Origin: Lunularia cruciata
Lineage: Eukaryota; Streptophyta; Marchantiopsida; Lunulariales; Lunulariaceae
Assembly: GCA_948567375.1 (NCBI GenBank)
Contig: OX419756.1
Location: 36,222,333-36,286,332 of the forward strand
Reading direction: 5' to 3'
Length of the DNA stretch: 64,000 nt
Shown: positions 11,512-20,406 of the stretch, one piece after another
How positions within the stretch are numbered: position 1 is the first letter of the stretch
Layout of the letters: the number at the start of each line of letters is the position of its first letter
Translations under genes and position numbers: made by a program
Notes under the pieces: model-generated
Databases searched by the model: none
Seen by the model: only the letters and a program-made list of their open reading frames with translations
What the model was told of the DNA's origin: nothing

Positions 11512-12955
11512 TATTCCCCCGCCGCTAGTTGTGACGCCCTCGTCACCAATGAAGCTTCAAATTCTTGGATGGCTGTCTGTGCATTGTGGAGGTGAGAAAG
11601 AGGTTCCCATGTGGCATCATGAAGGGGATACCCTTTCCAAAGGACCTTGTACTCCGTATGTTGGTGACGTCCTTGGTGGATATGGCGACCTACAAAGATA
11701 CAATCAACTCCGTACTCCTCATGATCATTGATAGGGATAGGAAGAGGAGGAGATTGGACTCGAGAGGAGAAAGAAGAGGAGTTAGGAACAAAGGGTTTCA
11801 ACTTGGAAACATGAAAGACAAGATGGATCCGCATATGACAAGGCAAGGCAAGTTGATAAGCAACAGGAGAGACAATTTGGGTAACATCAAAAGGTCCTAT
11901 CCAATTTAGGGCACGTTTACAAACTTGGGTATCAAGTGTGAGGGTAGATTACTAGAGGATAACATAACTTTATCACCGACTTCAAAGGTGAGATCACAAC
12001 AATGGTGGTCCGCATATTGATTTTGATGATTTTGAGCAACAAGGAGGTGAGATTTGGATTCTCGGAGAGATTTGGATATGGTGCTCAAGAAGGTTGAAGT
12101 ATGAGGGACCTCAGACGGAGGAGGAGCAAGAAAAGAATCTGGAACAAGTGGATCTTGGCCAAAATTGAGAAAGAAAAGAGAGAATCCGGTGCTTGCTTGT
12201 TTATAATTGTTGTATTCAAACTCCGTAGTTGCAAGATATTCATCCTAATTGGTATGGTGAATGACGAAGGCACGAAGTATATCTTCCAAGGTGCAATTTG
12301 CACATTCAGTTTGTCCATCAGTTTGAGGATGATAGGCTATGGACAAAGCAAGCTTGGTGCCAAGTATTTAGAAGAAGGCTTGCTAAAACTTTCCGGTGAA
12401 GCAAGGATCATGGTTGAAGATGAGTACACGTGGAATACCATGATGTTTGAATAAATTATTGAAGTAGAGTTGTGCCAAGGTTAGAGCATCTAAAATATCA
12501 ACCGTTGGTGCCAAATGGATTTGTTTACTAAGCTTATCCACAAACACCACAATTGTTGCGTGACCTTGTTGTGTCTTGGGCAAGGAGGTGATGAGATCTA
12601 AGCTTACATGTTCCAAATGAGTAGTTGGAATGGGAAGTGGCTAAAGGAGTACACTCAGCTTCTGGTTACTTGCCTTGTTGCATTGACAACTCTCACATGA
12701 TCGGACAAATTCATGAACATCTCGTGTCATGTAAGGCCAACACCATTGGCATTGGAGGGTACCCAAGGTCTTGTTTACCCCCATGTGACCAGCTATTGGT
12801 AAATCATGGGCTTCTTGAAGGCGCACAAGTTGGAGATCACCATTGGCTAGAACATATATTTGGTTTGCATGGAATAAAGGGCCTTCCTTGAAGAAGAAGG
12901 TATTGTACTCCTTCTTGCCTATTGTTAGACGACCAAGTACCATTTGGTGGCTCAA
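11512..12955 (-). pseudogene. Chromovirus integrase plus chromodomain remnant
   Basis: Minus strand, in several frames. At 12,955-12,641 is the integrase zinc-binding domain (H..H..C..C, with HDLPIAGHMGVNKTL then CESCQCNK). At 12,616-12,383 is the catalytic core (LDLITSLPK with the first Asp, IFNHDPCF with the second). Further frames to 11,906 carry the end of the core and the linker. At 11,846-11,463 is the C-terminal segment with a chromodomain at about 11,560-11,720 (VDCIFVGRHI, YKVLWKGYP, TWEPLSHL). The chromodomain marks a Ty3/gypsy chromovirus and in the family targets insertion to particular chromatin. Frameshifts and stops break it. Next to it lie the polypurine tract and LTR B. Confidence 0.88.
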
Positions 12956-13030
12956 AATCTCCTATTGGGATTCCTCATTTCCTTGACCATTTTGTTCCAC
13001 AATCTCCATCTGGGCAACTTGTCGAGGTCA

Positions 13031-13740
13031 CCCATTCTTAAGTGGGCATTTAGCAATGCGATGTTCAACTTGGCGATAATAAAAGCAACCTTTATTTTGT
13101 CACAATCTTTCTCTATCCGCTATAATAAGTGGTCTCTGTTGGATAACATCAATCTCCATTGGTACCGGTTCTTCCACTTGTGCATAGTGTAATGGTAGGC
13201 CTTGTGTAGGTCGAGGTCAAGACCAAGTTGTCGCAACCAAGGAATCAAAGTGCTCAGCCAATTGCATGGCTTCTTCTACGTTTTGTGGTTCCCGCATGAT
13301 CACCTCCAATTTCGTTTGTGACTTCAATCCCCGCAATGATGATGTTCTCAAATCTGCATGATGATGTTCTCAAATTGTGTGATGTAGCTCCTTATTGAGC
13401 CAACTTGCTTCAATTCCACCAATTTATCTTGTGTGGCACAAGTGGCATTTATAGTTTGAAATGGACCCAATATTGCATCCTTGAACTTGGTTCATGTCGA
13501 AATTGGTGCAACAATCTGTCGTTCAGTTTGCTCCACTTGAAATCGCCACCAAAGTTTTGCCACACTATCTAATTGGCTAGAAGCCAAGAGAATTTGTTTT
13601 TGTTCATCTTGAAGATTGGTGGCTTCAAAGTAAAGTTCGTAGTCAAACAAAAAATTCTCCACTATTCTTGGAAGATTCTTGCCTTCAAACACCTTGGGTT
13701 TTGGAAATCCAATGCAATCTTTTCTATCTCGAATTGGCAT
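13031..13740 (-). pseudogene. Chromovirus gag remnant with degenerate zinc knuckle
   Basis: The clearest segment is 13,740-13,492 (PKVFEGKNL, FLFDYELYFEA, AKLWWRF), typical of a Retrotrans_gag domain. Further frames reach a zinc knuckle at 13,090-13,031, CFYYRQVEHRIAKC, in which the second Cys of CX2CX4HX4C is Tyr. Less than 100 bp later the integrase zinc domain starts, so protease, reverse transcriptase and RNase H are absent: an internal deletion of roughly 2-3 kb by family expectation. It cannot encode its own reverse transcription. Confidence 0.82.
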
Positions 13741-14100
13741 TCTCTCTATATGTTCTTATTATTGCTGATCTCATTCATCCAGCGATCAAGTAAGGTGCTC
13801 AATTTGTTGTTGCATCACAAGGATAATGTTTGGTATTGTTGCCATAGCTACTATTCTATCCTACTACTCCCACTTTATCTAATTGATTAACACATAGATG
13901 CAACACGTCCACCGTTCTCCATAAGTTACAACCGGAAGTATCAAGGATTCCTCAAACACAATGATCATATGCAAAAAATCATGTTTAAAGCGCGAGGTGA
14001 TGAATTGTGTGAAATGATGCTTGGGTAATATTTGGACATGGAAAATCCCAATGGTTCAGCGGAAGTGGATTTGGTGGTCCATAAATTCTATCCATCCTAT

Positions 14101-14117
14101 TCCTGCTCTGATACCAA
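14101..14117 (-). other. Primer-binding site, initiator tRNA-Met type
   Basis: On the minus strand TTGGTATCAGAGCAGGA directly follows LTR copy C. TGGTATCAGAGC is the standard plant retrotransposon PBS complementary to initiator tRNA-Met. It fixes copy C as the 5' LTR and the element as minus-strand. Confidence 0.9.
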
Positions 14118-14528
14118 TGTAAAAGACCAAGACCGAGGAGAGAAATAGGAAAATAGAAATTCACATTGGGACACTTGAATGAGGGAAAACTCCAAATGCC
14201 TAGCATGAGCTTTGGCTTTGGTATTTATAGGTAGCATACAAGGCCCTTGAGAAACTTCTCAAGAAGCTTCCTTGAGCCGCTTTCTTAGAGTGCAAGCCAA
14301 GTTAACTAGGAAGCTTCTCAAGAAACTTCCTTCTAGAAGTTGCCTACTTGGCATGTAAGCTAAGCTAGTTAGAAGCTTCTAGAAGCTACCCGCTTGGAGC
14401 ACAAGTGAACTAGTCGGGAAGCTTCCCAAGAAGCTTCCTAGATGCTTTTGGAATATTCTAGGCTAATTGGGCTTATTCTCTACTTTGTTAACTTTACCAA
14501 CTACATTGCTAAACTCCATATTGTTACA
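14118..14528 (-). repeat. 5' LTR (copy C) of the chromovirus compound
   Basis: 411 bp, TGTAAAAGACC..TTGTTACA in plus reading, followed by TTAGG (14,529-14,533), identical to the pentamer before copy A. A minus-strand TATA-like CTATAAATACC lies at about 14,222-14,232. A three-unit GAAgcTTCtaGAA lies upstream of it. Confidence 0.9.
14372..14384. promoter_or_regulatory. Heat-shock-element-like motif in 5' LTR copy C
   Basis: GAAgcTTCtaGAA, three contiguous units with canonical 2-nt spacing, about 140-160 bp upstream of the minus-strand TATA-like element. Position and spacing fit a heat-shock factor site; activity is inferred. Confidence 0.45.
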
Positions 14529-14533
14529 TTAGG

Positions 14534-15420
14534 CATATCCATATGGAAGTATCCCATGGTTGTTTGAGCATGGAATTGAAGGATAGAATTGACAACAAAA
14601 AAATTAGGAGCAAAGTAAAAAAGTGGTTATAAAATAGAAGACCTTAAGGACCAAATTTGATGAGCATCACTGAGACAATGATGAAGCTAATTAAATCAAA
14701 GAGAATAACCTATGCAAACCTCAAAAAATGCAATGTTCTTTCAACTCTTGCATGAGTTGTGAGGGCAAGGATGTTTCAAGAGCGGATCAACAAGCTACTG
14801 AATGATATGGACAATGGTACCCTAGAATTGCAGCCCTATGTGTTTTTCACTTCTATGTAGGGATGAACCTCCTAACCAAGGAAGAGAAGGAGAAATACCC
14901 CAACCACTTCTACTACCTTGTGTATTTCAATGGGCATCTTAATCTGCCCAAAGAAACTACAAAGTAACACAAGAAGGACAAAGAGTTTTCTCATACCATG
15001 AAATATGTACCCATAACAAAGACCTAGAATGAAATCTTGATATGAAAGAAGGAAATTTGGGACCAGGCTAAAGGTTAAGGCTTCCAAGAAACATAAATGA
15101 GTAGTGTTGACAATAAAAGCATTGTTTAACAATAATAGAAGTTGGGATGCTCTTGAGAATGATAGGAAACTAGAAGAAAGTGTGGAAGTTGAGAAATTTG
15201 GCCCATAAATGAGTAAGATGGAGATAACCAACAAGGAAGAGTGAAGTGATTAATCCTTCATTTGAGTCTTGTCGTTTGATGACAAGGAAGTAATTGTGAT
15301 GAAAAGGAGGTAGTTGTGGAGGCCAACAATGACAAAGCTCAATCATCACCACTTACCATTGATACAATCATAAAATCACTTAAAGGGAAGGATCCATAGG
15401 AGGAAGACAAAATTACTCAT
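14534..15420 (+). pseudogene. Unidentified coding-like remnant, left part
   Basis: In plus-strand frames there are stop-interrupted, protein-like stretches, for example LLNDMDNGTLELQPYVFF and GMNLLTKEEKEKYPNHFYY around 14,780-14,950, and DKAQSSPLTIDTIIKSLKGK near 15,325-15,390. I do not recognise the family. It may be an old transposon gag or a host gene copy. It continues, after the LTR insertions, into 16,707-18,146. Confidence 0.35.
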
Positions 15421-16706
15421 TGTTATAGCCCAAGGACAAAAGCACACAAGATTGGAATTCTCAAAAAAATCAGACGCCCCAAAGGAGCACCTTGTTTTTA
15501 TTATACATCAAAGCGGATCTACTCAAAAGGAGCTACACCCTTAGATTAGATATATGTATTGTTAATATGTCAACAAGCTACACCCTTTGTAATACCAAGA
15601 GCTAGCCATATGATCTAGATGTGAAATTTGGTTTGGTAACATCTAGAATGATGTTATACATGATGGTTGAAATATATTAGATAGAAGTATCACCAAAAGA
15701 GTACTTCTACTAATAGTGCAGAAATAGAAATAGACTTGAGAACCTTAGAACCAATAGCTAGACATATGATTTAAAGGTGAGAATTGGTTTGATAATATCT
15801 GGAAAGATGTTACACATGATGGACTAAACAGATCAGAAAGAGGTATCACCAAAAGGGGACTTCTATTAATAGAGTAGGAACCGAAATATGCCTGAAATCT
15901 TTGAAAGCAATTTCAGAGGCCTAAATGGATGAATTAGGCCTAAAAAATGTGCAGATGCCCCCCACCAAAAGTAAGGCTAGCCTTTCTTCCCCCTCCTTTT
16001 TCTTGTCAAGAGCTTTCCAACGGTACCTTACTCACGTGATTTTGAGATTCCTACAGGAAGATTCCCTAAAAGATTCCCTCTGGTCAAAGCTTGTTTGACC
16101 AACCAGATAGGACCTAGACCAGACATATCACCCATCCAAGTAAGTAATCCAAGGGTGGAGCTTGCTGAAATGTCACCTATCTGTGTCCCTAATCCTATGG
16201 TGGAGCTTCATTGGCGGAGATCCTCTTTGTCTATATAATAAAGAGAAGGTGCTCCCTTGGGGCATCGATTGTTTGAGTGTGCAATCTGTGTTTTCTCTCT
16301 TCTCTTGTCCTCAGAGTATTACACCCTTAGATTAGATGCATGGATTGGTCATATGTCAATACTTGTCCTATTTGGTTAGTCAAACTTGTTTGACCAAAGC
16401 TAATCATCGAGGAATCCTTTTATAAGAAGCTCAAAACAACATGGTAGTGGTACTATTGGAAAGATCTTGACAAGACAAATAAAAGAGGAGAAAGCTTTTC
16501 TTTGGAGGGGTAAGATTCCTTTTGTGAGGCCTAATTCTTTGACTTAGGCCTCCAAAATGAGCTTTGAAGAAGTTGTGTGTTTCTAGCTTTTGCTTTATTA
16601 GTGGAATTCATCTTTGGTGACTCCTCTATTTGATTTACTAAGACCATAAAGATATTACTAAGCCAATTTTCATGTATAGCTTATTTGTCTAACTAATGGC
16701 ATTACA
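15421..16706 (-). mobile_element. Old solo LTR (~735-bp family), split by a younger copy
   Basis: A minus-strand family copy in two pieces, 15,421-15,587 and 16,324-16,706, separated by the plus-strand copy at 15,588-16,323. The left end resembles the reversed family terminus (TGTTATAGCCCAAGGACAAAAG region); the right end is GGCATTACA. Flanks are ctcat and ctcct, one mismatch, as for an aged target duplication. Much more diverged than the copy inside it. Confidence 0.75.
15588..16323 (+). mobile_element. Solo LTR (~735-bp family) nested in an older copy
   Basis: TGTAATACC..GTATTACA, 736 bp, flanked by perfect CCCTT duplications (15,583-15,587 and 16,324-16,328). Close to the 7,758 copy over its whole length, with the plus-strand TATA-like tctatataataaag near its 3' part. 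No internal region is present. Confidence 0.92.
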
Positions 16707-18146
16707 CTCCTATAGCCAAGCTAAGATGAATCTTTTAGCCTTCATTGACTTCATTTTAGGGATGCAAAACTAAAGAGTAGAGCTAATCATTAAGGAGAAT
16801 GATATGAGGCCCAGAGAACCTAAAGCATTGAGCTCAAAATGCCATCCAAGCTCATAATCATTTAAAAAATAAAAATTAGTCCCCACGTTGATGGAAGAGC
16901 CATCAAGCAAATAGAAACCAATGGAGGAGAGGGTAGAAGAGGTATACAACACATGCCCAGCCAACACAAACAGAAAACCAACATGATTAGTACTAGCCCA
17001 AGCCAATAGCAAAGAATGACCAAAAGAAATCATCACAACCAAATCCTTCTTTGAACTAGTACAATATGAAGGAAAGTCAATTGCATGGTTAATGATGGTT
17101 TATATGGTGAATATTTTAATGCCTTAAATAGAGACCTTAGAGGAGTTATTGCCATTATGCAAAGAACTAGACCCAACAAATACAAACCAATGTCAATGGT
17201 TTGTCACCTCCATGAAATGATGCAATTGATAGCCCAAGAGAAAGCACTCTTCCACAATGAAGTAAATGAAGCAAAGGTTCAAGATGCAAACAAGGATAAG
17301 GAGTTGGAGAGGTTTCAAAAAGATGAGCACCAATGACATAAGCATTGCAAAATCTGCTTGCTTGGCTAAAGGAAAAAGCTGAAAAACATAGTCTTGAGGT
17401 TTTTTACCAATGAGAGAAGTACAGAGACAAGCTATGAGTATGAAGCAGCAAACTCTAGTGCATACAAACTGAATTAGAAGAGAGTTGTACCAAACTGAAA
17501 ATGGTGGAAACAAGATACAATAACCTCAAGACCATAACTGACATTTATATCTTTGACTTTATCACAAGTTTGAAATGGAAACATGAGAAGGAGGGAGAGG
17601 AATAAATGAATCACCTCAACAAACAAACCAACCTAGAAAATAAAAAAACATGATTGCTCACAAAAATTGGATATAAGATGACTCAATTGCTAAAACAAAT
17701 GGCTAACTAGACTCCCAACATACAAAAATGAAGGATATTTGGACACAAATTGATGTATTGGAGTGTAAGATGTATATGAATGACCAGCTTATGGTGATGA
17801 ATATCAAATTGCAAGTGCATAACACTGCCAAGTTTGTAGAGACCTGGGCTAATTTCAAAATTTTAGGGTTAGTGGATAGGATGTGATTCACATTGAGTGC
17901 CTTAGATGTAATTAGGATATTTTCAGCTCTTTCTAACCATTGTATTCTAGACAATTGAGTATGAACATTATAAGAAGATTAAGCTTGATGACCACTTTAT
18001 CCATTTGGTGCATTCTTCTTTGGAGAAAAACAAATTTTATACCATTAAGACTCTCAAGTCCATGTATGTGTATTAGTCTGCACTTCTTAAGAATGATTGT
18101 ATGATTATCTGAATGAGAGTGAGGAATCTTGATGCATGGGTGGAAC
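16707..18146 (+). pseudogene. Unidentified coiled-coil-like remnant
   Basis: Plus-strand frames hold stop-interrupted but protein-like sequence. 17,085-17,336 reads cleanly for 83 codons (MQRTRPNKYKP, VCHLHEMMQLIAQEKALFH, ending KDKELERFQKDEHQ). It is followed by charged heptad-like stretches (TELEESCTKLKMVETRYNNL near 17,470) and by KIKLDDHFIHLVHSSLEK near 17,970. The frame near 18,140 (VRNLDAWVEPLE) is continued on the far side of the gypsy insertion at 25,974. I do not recognise the family; an old transposon ORF is as likely as a host gene. Confidence 0.4.
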
Positions 18147-18838
18147 TGTAACACCCATTTGTGCATGTGTGTGGTATTGTGATATTTAGCTTGGTATTAC
18201 AAGTACTTAAGAGATATTATTTATATAGAGATAAAGGATGGTTCTATATTAGTCATGGTTAGCTTAAGTTAGTCATAGCTAAGATAGATGGGACCTTACT
18301 TTAGAGGAAGTAGAAAAGATGAGCACCACTATTTTGGATTTTAGTGTGTTGACTTGGTATTAATCCTAGGTGTTTGGCTTTGGGGAAAGAGTTGAGAACT
18401 CTTGGGCCCGCAAGCCTTTTTGTTTTGGATTCTTCTTTAGTCCAAGGATAGCCCATGTGAAGGAATCCTTGCTTTAGTGGTTGGGTCAAGATAAGACCAC
18501 ATGCTTAGGGGAATATGCCCATGTGAATGGATATTCCTTTCTACTTTTTGACTTTACTTGACTTTTAGTCTAGTAACTTGAGTTACTACGGTAATTAGTA
18601 ACTTTGGTACGTAACTATTTCACAAGTATATAAACAAGGAGTGAGGAGGTACTCATCATCCTTTCATTTGCAACTATCTCTCTCTCATTGAGTTCTCTAG
18701 TGAGCAATGTCTTGAGTCTTGGAGTGTTAGCCTTGGAGGAGTATGATGGAGTTGGGGTTCCTTGCCTTCTTAGTCCATGGTGCGCTACCATAATAGCCAT
18801 CAGAGGTTCATCCTGAGTGAGAGACAGGCCGGCTCACA
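18147..18838 (+). repeat. 5' LTR of the intact gypsy element
   Basis: TGTAACACC..GGCTCACA, 692 bp. A TATA-like tatataaac at 18,627-18,635 suggests RNA starts near 18,655-18,665. The 61- and 62-codon minus-strand open frames inside occur identically in the 3' LTR and are not genes. Confidence 0.95.
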
Positions 18839-18842
18839 TTTT

Positions 18843-18861
18843 TGGTTCTGTTGCCGGGACC
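18843..18861 (+). other. Primer-binding site of the gypsy element
   Basis: TGGTTCTGTTGCCGGGACC, 4 nt after the LTR. It starts TGG (complement of CCA). Over the first 16 positions it matches 13 of the tRNA-Asp-type PBS that many plant gypsy elements use (GTTGCCGGG shared). The cognate tRNA is therefore uncertain. Confidence 0.65.
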
Positions 18862-19698
18862 TCTCTAGAAGGCAAGATAATGTTCCGCGTCCAATTCTAC
18901 ATTAGGCAGAAGGAGGCTATGAGAGCTCACTTGGAGAGAACATTAGGAGAGGAGAGGGCTGAACTTATGTTAGAGAACCAAGATCCATTTGTATACCCTG
19001 TAGTTCATTATGATGTCTTTGAGGTGATTTTGTACATCTTGTACACATGAGAGGAATTGGAGAGATTGTGTGAGGTGGATTGCAGATTTTGGGGATTAAG
19101 GTGATTTTGGGCAAAATCTCAAGTTTGAGATCTGGTCTTGAGATTTCTACACATGATAGCTTGGGTTATCTTTCAGTTAGCACACTTCAAATTATTGAGA
19201 GAGCTTCTATGCGCACTGGGCTAGAATTTTTGAAAGTTGATAGGGTAAAGTGCTCCCGCAACTGCATGCTCTCTGGAAAATTGTACAGAGTCCGCCATTT
19301 CTTCAATTTTTAGTGAATTGTCCTGAAAATTTCCAAGAAAATTTAGTGCATTGTATCCTACTTGGTGCCACAAAAATTAGAGAGAGATTATTTTTTCGCA
19401 GTGCGTTATGAGTTTTTGAAGTGAGGGGGGTGGTTTTCAGACCAAATCTGAAATATGGGTGCTGAATAGAAAGGTGTCTAGGCCAAATGGCTCGATGAAA
19501 AGATCTAAAATTTTGCAGGGAGGGACGCCCTGGAGTTCTGATCAAGTGTGGAAAATTTCAGAGGACTATAACATATTCGTTGGGAGATTTGAGTGACATT
19601 GTGAGGAAGGGTCAATTCTGCAGAGTGGAGATCTCATGCATGAGAAGTTTGAGATCAACAAAAAGCATGTTTGAGTGTTTAGATTCATCTTTGGGAAC
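18862..19698 (+). other. Leader of the gypsy element
   Basis: About 840 bp between primer-binding site and the first convincing ORF. Two short open frames (18,817-19,050 without an ATG start; 19,080-19,313) lie here without recognisable motifs. The leader could hold packaging signals; nothing specific is visible. Confidence 0.6.
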
Positions 19699-20172
19699 AT
19701 GGAGGGTCATCAAGAGTGGAAATTGAGATTATGCAAGGTTCCCCAAGGGTTTGAGGTGATTGTAGGGGTGGATTTGAGGAAAAGAGAGTTTACAATAGAA
19801 TTTGAAGAGAGTGTTGAGAGGATCCAAAAACCTACACCACTTGGAGGAAAGAGTGAGTCTAAGTGCTTTCTATGTGGAGAGAAGGGACATAAGGCAAGTT
19901 CATGTCCATTAACCTTTGAGAGCAAGAGATTGAGGGAAAGGAGAGGCTTACTTGACTTGGGTTTGCATGTTGGACCTTCTTCACCAAGATTGGGAGGGAG
20001 AAGATCTAAGACCAAGGAGTTGTGTGAGGTTTGTGGAGTTGAAGGACTTCCAAAAGGACATGAGTGTAGTGGAGTAAAAGCACTTTTGGAAACTTTGGTG
20101 AAGGATCTTGGAGAGAGTTTTAGTACAGCTACAGAAATACTACCACCTTCATCAGCTAGTTCTCAAGATTAG
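19699..20172 (+). CDS. Accessory zinc-knuckle ORF upstream of gag
   Basis: 157 codons from the ATG at 19,699; the frame is open from 19,675 but without an earlier ATG. It carries a canonical CX2CX4HX4C zinc knuckle (CFLCGEKGHKASSC; Cys56, Cys59, His64, Cys69) and a second Cys/His cluster, CEVCGVEGLPKGHEC (Cys109, Cys112, His121, Cys123, CX2CX8HXC). Between them is a basic stretch (SKRLRERRG). Such knuckles bind single-stranded nucleic acid, so an RNA-binding or chaperone role is plausible. It sits 234 bp before gag-pol, in the same orientation but a separate frame, so it would need reinitiation, splicing or its own RNA. Extra ORFs before gag are known in the Ogre/Tat lineage, but I do not recognise this one as homologous. 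Confidence 0.75.
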   Translation: MEGHQEWKLRLCKVPQGFEVIVGVDLRKREFTIEFEESVERIQKPTPLGGKSESKCFLCGEKGHKASSCPLTFESKRLRERRGLLDLGLHVGPSSPRLGGRRSKTKELCEVCGVEGLPKGHECSGVKALLETLVKDLGESFSTATEILPPSSASSQD

Positions 20173-20406
20173 TGATGGAGATAATCTTTCAACTTATGGA
20201 TAAATTATCCATGAGAGTTAGATTAATATGCACTCTAGGATTTGATGTTGCTATAGAAATCTTGGAGCAACCTGAACCTTTTGTGTTCCCTAGAGTGGAT
20301 TATTCTCAGATGGTGTTAGTCATGTATATACTCTATTAGTAATAGAGTGAGAGAAAAGAAAAGAGAAAAAAAAATTAAGAGAAAAGAAAGATAGTGAGGG
20401 GTTAAG

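Noticed and set aside
18301-18800. Minus-strand 62- and 61-codon open frames, repeated at 25,436-25,935
   Set aside because: They lie wholly within the two identical LTRs; their repetition reflects the LTR duplication, not genes.
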